Assembly: GCA_050952935.1 (NCBI GenBank)
Contig: JBMNLS010000002.1
Span: forward strand, 62,001-126,000
From: UBA6115 sp050952935
Lineage (GTDB): Bacteria; Bacillota; Clostridia; Christensenellales; Aristaeellaceae
Length of the DNA: 64,000 nt
Direction of reading: 5' to 3'
Part shown: positions 51,829 through 63,880 of the stretch, in pieces
Position numbering within the stretch: position 1 is the first letter of the stretch
How the letters are laid out: each line of letters opens with the position of its first letter
Made by a program: the position numbers and the translations under genes
The notes under the pieces: generated by a model
Seen by the model: the letters and a program-made list of their open reading frames with translations, nothing else
What the model was told of the DNA's origin: nothing
Databases searched by the model: none

Positions 51829-52885
51829 AGATATGAGAGCGGTTGCATATGCGGGTGGAGAGTCTGTTGTTGGTGAAGACCGAGCTGGCGGCAAGATTAC
51901 TCTCCTGCTTGAAATAATTGAACTAAGCAAAGTTTTCCGGGTGAGTTCGCGCAAGTTTGAGCGTGCAAACGAGTTGCATGCTTTATCAAATGTGAATCTA
52001 AATGTTTACCAAGGCGAGACCCTTGGTGTTATTGGCGAGTCCGGCTGTGGCAAATCAACATTGGGTCGCTGCATTGTAGGCCTGCACAAACCAACTCACG
52101 GTCTGATTAAGTTCAAGGGCCAGCCGCTTGATTACAAAGGCTATGCGGGTAAAATTAACCGAAGCAAGATACAGATGATCTTCCAAGACCCCTATTCATC
52201 GCTCAATCCGCGCAAAACATGCGGCAGCATTGTTGAGGAACCACTGCTGATTCATAAGTTGATCCCGGATAAAGAACAAAGAAAAAAACGCGTAGATGAA
52301 CTCATGGGCTTGGTTGGCCTTGATGCCCAGTATGTTCATCGTTATCCGCATGAATTTTCCGGCGGTCAGCGCCAACGCATCAATATTGCACGTGCACTGG
52401 CGCTGGAGCCGGAATTATTGGTCTGTGACGAACCGGTTTCGGCCCTGGATGTTTCTATTCAGGCCCAAGTGTTGAATCTTTTTGCTCAGCTGCAGCGTGA
52501 ATTAAACCTAACATTCATTTTTATATCGCATGATCTGAGCGTGATTCATCATATAAGCGATCGCATTGCCATCATGTATTTAGGCCAGGTAGTTGAGCTG
52601 TGCGATGCGGAGCGTATATACAATCAGCCACTGCATCCCTACACTCAGGCTCTGTTGTCAGCAGTACCGCCAAACAGTCCCTTTGAAGAGAAGAAGTCCA
52701 TCATCTTGGAGGGTGATATTCCCAGTCCGATCGGTGAGCGGATTGGTTGTCCGCTGGTGTCGCGCTGTCCGTACCGTATGGAACGCTGTGAGAAGGAATG
52801 CCCTGAACTGAAAGACGACGGCACCGGCCATGAAGTTGCCTGCTTCCTTTATGAGGGACGGAGTGAAGTGAACGATGATGAGTGA
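51821..52885 (+). CDS. dppF: Peptide-type ABC transporter ATPase (DppF-like)
   Basis: About 354 residues from ATG 51821. Walker A GESGCGKSTLG, signature FSGGQRQRINIARAL, Walker B LLVCDEPVSALDVSIQ, and C-terminal CPLVSRCPYRMERCEKECP cysteine motif. The N-terminal 30 residues before LLLEIIELSKVFRV are a non-conserved extension. Its stop overlaps the M20 gene start region by 11 bases. Confidence 0.93.
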   Translation: MDKDMRAVAYAGGESVVGEDRAGGKITLLLEIIELSKVFRVSSRKFERANELHALSNVNLNVYQGETLGVIGESGCGKSTLGRCIVGLHKPTHGLIKFKGQPLDYKGYAGKINRSKIQMIFQDPYSSLNPRKTCGSIVEEPLLIHKLIPDKEQRKKRVDELMGLVGLDAQYVHRYPHEFSGGQRQRINIARALALEPELLVCDEPVSALDVSIQAQVLNLFAQLQRELNLTFIFISHDLSVIHHISDRIAIMYLGQVVELCDAERIYNQPLHPYTQALLSAVPPNSPFEEKKSIILEGDIPSPIGERIGCPLVSRCPYRMERCEKECPELKDDGTGHEVACFLYEGRSEVNDDE

Positions 52886-54185
52886 TGCTGATTGCGCGAT
52901 GTCATTAGCTATGGAAGCTGCGCAGTTGCTGCGCTGTGCAACGGTTAGCGGCAAAGCTGCCGATGAAGCAGAGTTTGTAAAGCTGCGGGATTGCTTGGAA
53001 GAACTTTTTCCCTTGGTGCACTCTCGCTGCGAGGTTCATCTGCTAGGTGGTTCCCTGCTTTATCGTTGGCCCGGTATTAGGTCAGACCGTGCCTGCCTAC
53101 TCATGAGTCACCATGATGTGGTGGCGGCAGATGGTCAATGGATTTATCCGCCGTTTTCAGGTACGGTAGCCAGTGGAAAACTCTGGGGCCGTGGTGCTCT
53201 GGATGTCAAAGCTAACCTTTATTGTATTCTGAAAGCAGTAGAAGATTTAATTAAAAGTGGCATAACACCGGCGTTTGATGTCTATATTGCGAGCAGTAAT
53301 GCAGAAGAAGTTGGCGGCAATAAGCTGGTAGCGGATTATCTCCAAATGAAGGGCGTTAACTTAATCTGGCTGCTTGATGAAGGAAGTGCCATCCAGCAGA
53401 GCGTGGATCATGCCTTTTCCGAGCCCTTTGCTATGGTGGCCTTGGCCGAAAAGGGCATAGTAAATGTCAAGTGTGTTGCTAAGGGTAGGGGAGGACACTC
53501 CAGTTCTCCAGGCAAGGGTACGCCGCTACCTCGTTTGGCAGCGTTTATTTGCGAGGTGGAGAAGACAGATCTCTTTCCGTTACATCTGGATCAGCTCAGC
53601 CGTGAGTTATTTCGGCGTCTGGCAGCTTGGTCGGCAGGTGCTGCCGCAGAGCGTTTTTCCCGCATTGCTGGGAAAGAAATCGGCTGGCGGCTTTTGCTGA
53701 CTGACAAACAGCGAGAAATGCTCGGAACGACCCTTGCTTTTACGATGGCTGGCGGTTCCCTTGCGCCAAACGTACTACCGAGCGAAGCCTTCGTGGTTTG
53801 CAATATTCGTACCGCACCGGGCTACAGCACTGACGCTGTTCTAACAGTCTTAACCGATATAGCGGCAAAGCATGATATTGCGCTGGAGCTACTCAGTGCT
53901 GTTGAGCCAAGCGATGTGACTGATCCGGCTAGCCCGGCTTTCAAGCAGCTTGAAATGGCTGTCGGCGAAGTTTGGCCGCAGCTAAAAGTGTTGCCCTGCT
54001 TGCTGCCCGGCGGTACAGATACCAAGCACTTTACCCACATATGCTCGGCCTGTTTGCGTTTTACGCCCATGCAGGTCAGTGCAGAACAACGGGCAGCCAT
54101 TCATGGTATTGATGAGCATATTGACATTGAAGTGTTGCCTGCCGCAGTTGAATTTTTTAAAAAAATGATCCTGACTTGCACTTAG
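52875..54185 (+). CDS. M20-family metallopeptidase / deacylase
   Basis: 436 residues. Two-zinc amidohydrolase fold: metal and catalytic residues in LLMSHHDVVAADGQW (His, Asp), LWGRGALDVKANLYC (Asp), YIASSNAEEVGGN (Glu-Glu) and the final His in PGGTDTKHFTHIC. A dimerisation lid lies at about 200-310. Related enzymes include ArgE, DapE, carboxypeptidase Ss1 and N-carbamoyl amino-acid hydrolases. Last-but-one gene of the Dpp cluster, so it probably cleaves the imported compound. Start is one of two adjacent ATG codons. Confidence 0.88.
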   Translation: MMSDADCAMSLAMEAAQLLRCATVSGKAADEAEFVKLRDCLEELFPLVHSRCEVHLLGGSLLYRWPGIRSDRACLLMSHHDVVAADGQWIYPPFSGTVASGKLWGRGALDVKANLYCILKAVEDLIKSGITPAFDVYIASSNAEEVGGNKLVADYLQMKGVNLIWLLDEGSAIQQSVDHAFSEPFAMVALAEKGIVNVKCVAKGRGGHSSSPGKGTPLPRLAAFICEVEKTDLFPLHLDQLSRELFRRLAAWSAGAAAERFSRIAGKEIGWRLLLTDKQREMLGTTLAFTMAGGSLAPNVLPSEAFVVCNIRTAPGYSTDAVLTVLTDIAAKHDIALELLSAVEPSDVTDPASPAFKQLEMAVGEVWPQLKVLPCLLPGGTDTKHFTHICSACLRFTPMQVSAEQRAAIHGIDEHIDIEVLPAAVEFFKKMILTCT

Positions 54186-54270
54186 CAGTAGGTCGCAATT
54201 TATATTGCTGATTCTATTGCAAATTTGCGAGGTATAGCGATAAATAACAAAAAATAGGGAGGTCTGACTG

Positions 54271-54774
54271 ATGATTAGAAACGAAGCATCTTATCACGAC
54301 AAGCACATTGATGATCTGCGAGCTGCCATTGAGCACCGTGCAACTTGGTTTTATTTTATGCTGAAGGCTGCTTCAGACAAGGGCTTGAAGGCAGATGACT
54401 TTGCCCGCGAAGCGATTTATAATTGTGGTATTTTCCATGCTGATACAAAGTTTCCGAATACTGATGATCTGAAAGAGTTTGCGCAGACCTTCGGCACAGA
54501 AAATGTCCGGAAAATATTTGAGTGGGAGACATCCTTGGTGGACAATGAGTTAAGGGTCGTATTTCACTACTGTCCACTAGTTGCGGCTTGGCAGAAACTG
54601 ACAGACGATGAAAGCCTGATTGCTCATATGTGTGATATTGCCATGGATGGCGACAGAGGCATTGTCAGCACATATAAAAACTTTGAGTTTGAACTGGGTG
54701 ACACGATTGCTCAGGGATGTCCTACTTGTCACCTGACTGTCAGAAAAAGGAATAAAGACGAAACGGACAGATAG
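54271..54774 (+). CDS. Putative L-2-amino-thiazoline-4-carboxylate hydrolase family protein
   Basis: 167 residues with SD GGGAGG. Pattern matches the ATC-hydrolase domain: a helical N-terminus (ASYHDKHIDDLRAAIEHRAT), mid FEWETSLVDNELRVVFHYCP followed by LVAAWQKL, IAHMCDIAMDGDRGIVSTY, and QGCPTCHLTVRK at the end. Cys and His residues in HYCP, MCD and CPTCH are probable active-site or metal ligands. Characterised pseudomonad enzymes open L-ATC to N-carbamoyl-L-cysteine. The preceding M20 gene could do the next step; this pairing is inference. Confidence 0.6.
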   Translation: MIRNEASYHDKHIDDLRAAIEHRATWFYFMLKAASDKGLKADDFAREAIYNCGIFHADTKFPNTDDLKEFAQTFGTENVRKIFEWETSLVDNELRVVFHYCPLVAAWQKLTDDESLIAHMCDIAMDGDRGIVSTYKNFEFELGDTIAQGCPTCHLTVRKRNKDETDR

Positions 54775-54892
54775 TTAGTGTTCCCTGAACACCTCGAGCA
54801 AGAGCCTGCATGTGTCCTTGCACCAATGAAACCAGCAAACAGACAAAATGTCTTGATTTAGCTGAGGTTTCTTCTTGTTCAGGGGACACTAA
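54775..54892. repeat. 118-bp MITE-like element with 17-bp terminal inverted repeats
   Basis: Left end TTAGTGTTCCCTGAACA (54775-54791), right end TGTTCAGGGGACACTAA (54876-54892), complementary in 16 of 17 positions. The interior has no coding capacity. It begins immediately after the TAG stop of the preceding gene. The ends look like insertion-sequence termini, so this is probably a non-autonomous derivative of an element elsewhere in the genome. Confidence 0.6.
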
Positions 54893-54920
54893 TTAAACCT
54901 ATGATCAAATAACTAAAATT

Positions 54921-54941
54921 ACCCCTCCTTTTTGGAGGGGT
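54921..54941 (-). terminator. Terminator after the 55.0-56.0 kb secreted-protein gene
   Basis: Stem ACCCCTCC/GGAGGGGT with a five-T loop. On the minus strand it is followed by AATTTTAGTT, so it best serves the leftward gene ending at 55013, though it may also stop rightward transcripts. Confidence 0.75.
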
Positions 54942-55012
54942 ATTCGGAAAAATACATTGAACGGACTAACCCATTGACAGGGCACCTTGAGGCTTCCTGT
55001 TGATTGCTTTTT

Positions 55013-55990
55013 TTATTTGGCCGCCTCGTCCACCGTCATGATGGGGTCCATCATCTGAAGCATCCCTTCAATGCGGGATTTGTATTCGGGCTTATTGCGC
55101 CAGTAGCGGATGTAGGCGCTCTTGGGCGCGGGGAACTCGTAGTAGGTGATGCGGTTGCGCACAAACATGATGACGTTGGTGTCTCCGCCCAGGTGGTTGA
55201 GGATGCTGAAGGGTTGGCCAAAGGCGTAGTGGCTGGGGCCGGGCATCTCCTCAGGCTCCACGATGGAGATGTCGGTGTAGGCGTTGTAGAAGGTGAGGAA
55301 GTCGGACAGCCGCTCGGTGGTGTAGTTGGGTTTATCCTCAAAGCACATCTCATAGGTGACAACGACGGTATCCATGTTCACATCCACATGCACCTGGCCC
55401 ACCTCAAAGATGTTGCTGGCCACCAGCGGGAAGGATTGCCGCCCCTGGATGGAAAGATCAATGGGGGTGAACATGTACCACAGCTTGGTGAGGTTGGGCG
55501 TTACCTCCCGGAAGTGGGGGCCCATGGAGGACACGGTGTTGCGGGGGTAGTAGGAGTTGTCCATCTGGTCATAGATATGGATGGGGTTGCCGTTGGCGTC
55601 CGTGGTGATGGTCAGCTTCTGCCCGTAATACAGCCGCCGGGAATAACCGCCGTCGGTGGTGATGGTGTAGCGGTAGGTGTTGATTTCCTCATGATGGCTG
55701 AGCGGGCGGTATACATAGGCCTGCACGGCCACGGGGGCGCTCCCCATGAGGAGGGGGAAATTCATGGTCTGCACGGTTTGCTGGGTGGCCTGATCCTGCA
55801 CCACCACGGTGACGTTCACATCCCGGCCGCTGGTGTTCTGGATGGTAAACACATCTTCCAGGCTGGTGGGGGAGGAAAAGCGGAATTCCTTCACCGGCGT
55901 CACATCCAGCGTGTCTTTGGCAAAGGCAAGATGGGGCAACAGGGTCATGATCATCAGGGCGCTAAGCAAAAACGCGGTAAGCCTTTTCAA
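55013..55990 (-). CDS. Secreted protein of unknown function
   Basis: About 325 residues. Signal peptide LKRLTAFLLSALMIMTLLPH with cleavage near AFA. The mature part looks all-beta: FTIQNTSGRDVNVTVVVQDQ resembles an Ig-like or adhesion domain, followed by YRYTITTDGGYSRRLYYGQK. No catalytic motif, sorting signal or anchor was recognised. Start taken at TTG 55990 because CGAGGT lies eight bases upstream; TTG 55999 is also open. It diverges from rpoB. Confidence 0.7.
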   Translation of the reverse strand: MKRLTAFLLSALMIMTLLPHLAFAKDTLDVTPVKEFRFSSPTSLEDVFTIQNTSGRDVNVTVVVQDQATQQTVQTMNFPLLMGSAPVAVQAYVYRPLSHHEEINTYRYTITTDGGYSRRLYYGQKLTITTDANGNPIHIYDQMDNSYYPRNTVSSMGPHFREVTPNLTKLWYMFTPIDLSIQGRQSFPLVASNIFEVGQVHVDVNMDTVVVTYEMCFEDKPNYTTERLSDFLTFYNAYTDISIVEPEEMPGPSHYAFGQPFSILNHLGGDTNVIMFVRNRITYYEFPAPKSAYIRYWRNKPEYKSRIEGMLQMMDPIMTVDEAAK

Positions 55991-56139
55991 GTGAATCAAC
56001 CTCGTTTCGTTTTATATAGGTCAGGGGATGGAATCTCCCTGCCTGTATATATAACGTACCCGGAGGGAAGGTTCATGCAAGGGCACATTAAAGAGGGGAA
56101 AAAAGTGGCATGGTTTTTTGCGGAGCACGAATTTTTAGT

Positions 56140-56168
56140 TTGACAGGGATGTAAAAGGATGATATTAT
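56140..56168 (+). promoter_or_regulatory. Promoter of rpoB-rpoC
   Basis: -35 TTGACA (56140-56145), 17-bp spacer, -10 TATTAT (56163-56168), leaving an untranslated leader of about 105-110 bases. Confidence 0.75.
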
Positions 56169-56281
56169 CTATGATTGCATCAGTATCGCCATCTGGCGGG
56201 CGGGATGAGGCCATTATTATGGAAGGAATCCGCGCCGGCAGAGGATTGATACCGGGAGCAATGAAGGGGTGATGTTAAAAA

Positions 56282-59200
56282 ATGGCTCACGAAGTCCAAA
56301 TGGGGAAACTGCGCAAACGCATGAGCTTCTCGCGAATCGATGAAGTTCTCGACATGCCCAACCTGATCGAGGTTCAAAAGAACTCCTACAGGCGTTTTCT
56401 GGAAGAAGACTTTAAAGAAGTGCTGGCGGATGTTTCTCCCATTACCGACTACTCTGAGAACCTGGTGCTTGAATTCGTTGACTACAAACTCGACAAAACC
56501 CCCAAATACAGCGTGGAACGCTGCAAGGAGAGGGACCTGACCTACGCGGCGCCGCTGAAGGTGTTCGTGCGGCTGAAGAACAAAGAAACCGGAGAAATCA
56601 AAGAAAGCGAAGTCTTCATGGGAGATTTCCCCCTGATGACCGAGCACGGCACCTTTATCATCAACGGCGCTGAGCGGGTGATCGTCAGCCAGTTGGTGCG
56701 TTCCCCCGGCGTCTATTACACCAAGCAGATCGACAAGGCCGGCAAGTCGCTGTTTTCCGGGCAGATCATCCCCAACCGGGGCGCCTGGATTGAGTTTGAA
56801 ACCGACAGCAATGACGGCCTGTGGGTGCGCATTGACCGGGCCAGGAAGCTGCCCATCACCGTCATTCTCCGCGCCCTGGGCTATGGCACCGATCAGCAGC
56901 TGATCGACCTGCTGGGCGAGGATGAAAGGCTGAACACCACCATCAGCCACGCCGATGCCAACATCAAGTCCCAGACCGATGCCTTGCTTGAAATCTACCG
57001 CCGTCAGAAGCCCGGCGAGCCGCCCACGGAGGACGGCGCCCGGGTGCTGCTGCACAACCTGTTTTTTGATCCCAAGCGCTATGACCTGATGCGCGTGGGC
57101 CGCTATAAATACAACAAAAAGCTGGGCGTGGCCGACCGGATTGCCGGGCATGTGGCCGCCGCCAACATAGTAAACGAAGAAACCGGCGAAGTGCTGGTGA
57201 AAAAGGGCGCTGTCATCACCGAAGCCAAGGCGCTGGAGATCCAGAACGCCGGCATCAATGTGGTGGAGCTCTTAGTGGAAGACCATGTGCACCGGGTGGT
57301 GGGCAACAACTTTGCCGATGCCACCGACTACCTGCCCTTTGATCCCCAGGAGGCGGGCATCAACGAATATGTCCACCTGCCCACCCTCAAGCACATCATG
57401 GAGCATGTGGAAGAGGACGATCTCTTGCGGGTGGTGCGGGAAAACCTGCACATCCTGATTCCCAAAAACATCATCATTGATGACATCGTGGCCTCGGTCA
57501 GCTATCTGCTGGGCCTGCCCTACGGGGTGGGCACCACCGACGACATTGACCACCTGGGCAACCGCCGCCTGCGCTCTGTGGGTGAGCTTTTGCAAAACCA
57601 GGTGCGCATCGGCATGAGCAGGCTGGAGCGCGTGGTGCGTGAGCGCATGGCCATCCAGGACGCCAGCGATGTGAAGCCGGGCGACCTGATCAACATCCGC
57701 CCGGTGTCAGCCGCGATCAAGGAGTTCTTCGGCTCCTCCCAGCTGTCACAGTTTATGGACCAGCCCAACCCCCTGGCGGAGCTGACCCATAAGCGCAGGC
57801 TTTCTGCCCTTGGCCCCGGGGGCCTCAACCGTGACCGCGCCGGCATGGAAGTGCGCGACGTGCACTATTCCCACTACGGCCGCATCTGCCCCATTGAGAC
57901 GCCTGAAGGCCCCAACATCGGCCTGATCGGCTCCCTGGCCACCTATGCCCGCATCAACGAATACGGCTTTATCGAGGCCACCTACCGGAAGGTGGACCCG
58001 GAAACCCACCGGGTGACCGATGAGATTGCCTACATGACCGCCGATGAGGAGGACAAGTATTACATCGCCCAGGCGCTGGAGCCGCTGAATGAGGACGGCA
58101 GCTTTGTGAATGACCAGGTGACCGTCAGGTGGCGGGAGGATGTGATCATGGTGCCCCGTGACCGGGTGGACTATATCGACGTATCCTCAAAGCAGCTGGT
58201 GTCGGTCGCCACCTCCATGATTCCTTTCCTGGAAAACGACGACGCCAACCGCGCCCTGATGGGCTCCAACATGCAGCGCCAGGCGGTGCCCCTGCTGCGG
58301 CCCGAGGCCCCCATCATCGGCACCGGCATGGAATACAAGGCCGCCCATGACTCAGGGGTGGTGCTCCTGTCCAAGCATGCCGGCACCGTTGACCGGGTGA
58401 GCGCTGATGAAATCATCATCAAGGACAAACTGGGTGAAAAGCACAGCTACCGCTTGACCAAGTTTGCCCGCTCCAACCAGTCCACCTGCATCAACCAGCG
58501 CCCCCAGGTCAATGTAGGCGAAACGATAGAGGTGGGCGACCTGCTGGCCGACGGCCCCGCGACCGACTTGGGTGAGATTTCCCTGGGCCGCAATGTGCTC
58601 ATCGGCTTTATGACCTGGGAAGGCTACAACTTTGAAGACGCCGTCCTTATCAGTGAAAAGCTGGTGCGGGATGACGTTTACACCTCCATCCACATTGAGG
58701 AGTACGAGTCTGAAGCGCGGGAAACCAAGCTTGGGCCGGAGGAGATCACCCGGGACATTCCCAATGTGGGTGAGGAAGCTTTGAAGGATCTGGACGAAGC
58801 CGGCATCATCCGCATCGGCGCTGAGGTGCGCGCCGGGGACATCCTGGTGGGCAAGGTCACCCCCAAGGGTGAGACCGAGCTGACCGCGGAGGAGCGCCTG
58901 CTGCGCGCCATCTTTGGTGAAAAGGCCCGGGAGGTGCGTGACACCTCGCTGAAGGTGCCCCATGGCGAGAGCGGCATTGTGGTGGATGTGAAGATGTTCA
59001 CCCGGGAAAACAAAGACGAGCTGTCCCCTGGCGTCAACCAGATGGTGCGCGTGTACATCGCTCAGAAGCGCAAAATCTCTGTGGGCGACAAGATGGCGGG
59101 CCGCCATGGCAACAAGGGTGTTATTTCCCGCATCATGCCGGAAGCGGACATGCCCTTCCTGCCTGACGGCACACCCCTTGACATCGTGCTTAACCCTCTG

Positions 59201-60058
59201 GGCGTTCCCTCCCGTATGAACATCGGCCAGGTGCTGGAAGTGCATTTGGGATTGGCCGCCCGTGCCCTGGGCTGGCATGTGGCCACCCCGGTGTTTGACG
59301 GCGCCAATGAAAAGGACGTTGAAGAAGCGCTGGTTAAGGCAGGCTTAAGCCCCGACGGCAAAACCGTGCTGTATGACGGGCGTACCGGCGAGCCCTTTGA
59401 GAACAGAGTGACCGTGGGTTATATGTATTACCTGAAGCTCCACCATCTGGTGGACGACAAGATGCATGCCCGCTCCACCGGCCCCTATTCCCTGGTGACC
59501 CAGCAGCCCCTGGGCGGCAAGGCCCAGTTTGGCGGCCAGCGCTTTGGCGAGATGGAGGTTTGGGCTCTGGAAGCCTATGGCGCCGCCAACACCCTGCAGG
59601 AGATTCTCACCGTCAAGTCTGACGATGTGGTGGGCAGGGTCAAGGCCTATGAGGCCATTGTCAAGGGCAACGCCATCCCCACCCCCGGCATCCCCGAAAG
59701 CTTTAAGGTGCTGATCAAGGAGCTGCAGGCGCTTAGCCTGGATATCAAGGTGTGGAGCGATGAAAAAGAGCAAATCGTCATCAAGGAGTTTGAGGACGAT
59801 GAGCCCGTGATGCCGGCCATCCCCGGCGCTCTCCCCGGCGAGAGGGCGGAGGAAATCGAAATCAGCCTGGAGGATATTGACCACAGCTTCAGCCAGGTGC
59901 TGGACGACCTGCTCCTGGCCGGTGAGGAAGGGCATGATGAAACAGATGAAGAGGATGATGAGGCCCTTCCCTCCCTCAATGAGGATGGTGAGGACGAGTC
60001 CCTGGACGATCTGGACGATGATCTGGAGCTGGACTTTGACGACGATGACATCGAGTGA
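56282..60058 (+). CDS. rpoB: DNA-directed RNA polymerase subunit beta
   Basis: 1258 residues. Core polymerase subunit. The rifampicin-pocket cluster reads FGSSQLSQFMDQPNPLAELT then HKRRLSALGPGGLNRDRAGM (about 481-520); the residues matching E. coli Asp516, His526 and Ser531 are wild-type. Other landmarks: ICPIETPEGPNIGLIGSLAT, GEISLGRNVLIGFMTWEGYN, KRKISVGDKMAGRHGNKGVI. The C-terminus is an unusually acidic tail (LNEDGEDESLDDLDDDLELD). SD GAAGGGGTG upstream of ATG. Not linked to rplL or rpsL here. Confidence 0.98.
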   Translation: MAHEVQMGKLRKRMSFSRIDEVLDMPNLIEVQKNSYRRFLEEDFKEVLADVSPITDYSENLVLEFVDYKLDKTPKYSVERCKERDLTYAAPLKVFVRLKNKETGEIKESEVFMGDFPLMTEHGTFIINGAERVIVSQLVRSPGVYYTKQIDKAGKSLFSGQIIPNRGAWIEFETDSNDGLWVRIDRARKLPITVILRALGYGTDQQLIDLLGEDERLNTTISHADANIKSQTDALLEIYRRQKPGEPPTEDGARVLLHNLFFDPKRYDLMRVGRYKYNKKLGVADRIAGHVAAANIVNEETGEVLVKKGAVITEAKALEIQNAGINVVELLVEDHVHRVVGNNFADATDYLPFDPQEAGINEYVHLPTLKHIMEHVEEDDLLRVVRENLHILIPKNIIIDDIVASVSYLLGLPYGVGTTDDIDHLGNRRLRSVGELLQNQVRIGMSRLERVVRERMAIQDASDVKPGDLINIRPVSAAIKEFFGSSQLSQFMDQPNPLAELTHKRRLSALGPGGLNRDRAGMEVRDVHYSHYGRICPIETPEGPNIGLIGSLATYARINEYGFIEATYRKVDPETHRVTDEIAYMTADEEDKYYIAQALEPLNEDGSFVNDQVTVRWREDVIMVPRDRVDYIDVSSKQLVSVATSMIPFLENDDANRALMGSNMQRQAVPLLRPEAPIIGTGMEYKAAHDSGVVLLSKHAGTVDRVSADEIIIKDKLGEKHSYRLTKFARSNQSTCINQRPQVNVGETIEVGDLLADGPATDLGEISLGRNVLIGFMTWEGYNFEDAVLISEKLVRDDVYTSIHIEEYESEARETKLGPEEITRDIPNVGEEALKDLDEAGIIRIGAEVRAGDILVGKVTPKGETELTAEERLLRAIFGEKAREVRDTSLKVPHGESGIVVDVKMFTRENKDELSPGVNQMVRVYIAQKRKISVGDKMAGRHGNKGVISRIMPEADMPFLPDGTPLDIVLNPLGVPSRMNIGQVLEVHLGLAARALGWHVATPVFDGANEKDVEEALVKAGLSPDGKTVLYDGRTGEPFENRVTVGYMYYLKLHHLVDDKMHARSTGPYSLVTQQPLGGKAQFGGQRFGEMEVWALEAYGAANTLQEILTVKSDDVVGRVKAYEAIVKGNAIPTPGIPESFKVLIKELQALSLDIKVWSDEKEQIVIKEFEDDEPVMPAIPGALPGERAEEIEISLEDIDHSFSQVLDDLLLAGEEGHDETDEEDDEALPSLNEDGEDESLDDLDDDLELDFDDDDIE

Positions 60059-60090
60059 GCGGGATTGCCCCCGAAGGAGATATAAAGAGC

Positions 60091-63648
<3,558 letters not shown>

Positions 63649-63650
63649 TA

Positions 63651-63810
63651 ATACCAAACGAAAACATTAATGCACAGATGAGGTGAGGGTTTTTTGAGGC
63701 TCCACAAAGCCGAGTGAAGGAGGCATAGCCTTAGCTATGTTGACTGAACGAGGCAAAGGGGAGACCGAAAAACACCGGCTCATCAAAGCGTTAATGGTTG
63801 AGTTTGGTAT
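63651..63810. repeat. 160-bp imperfect palindromic repeat after rpoC
   Basis: Ends ATACCAAAC and GTTTGGTAT; the arms stay largely complementary inward (CATTAA/TTAATG, GATGAG/CTCATC, TTTTT/AAAAA, CTCC/GGAG) and meet at CATAGC-CTTA-GCTATG. Near the tip a direct repeat GAGTGAAGGAGGC/GACTGAACGAGGC (10 of 13) is also present. No open reading frame. It could fold as one long RNA or DNA hairpin, and is likely a genome-wide interspersed repeat. Confidence 0.6.
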
Positions 63811-63825
63811 AGAGTTCCACGCATC

Positions 63826-63866
63826 AAAAAGGGAGCTGTCATGCAATATGGCGGCTCCCTTATTTG
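63826..63866. terminator. Bidirectional terminator between rpoC and gpsA
   Basis: Stem AAGGGAGC/GCTCCCTT (63829-63836 and 63854-63861) flanked by AAAAA on the left and TTATTTGATT on the right, giving T runs on both strands between the converging genes. Confidence 0.75.
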
Positions 63867-63880
63867 ATTGAATGATTATG

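Noticed and set aside
55004..56143. Plus-strand open frame of 379 residues opposite the secreted-protein gene
   Set aside because: Gly/His/Val-rich shadow with no motif; the minus-strand reading has a signal peptide and an SD.
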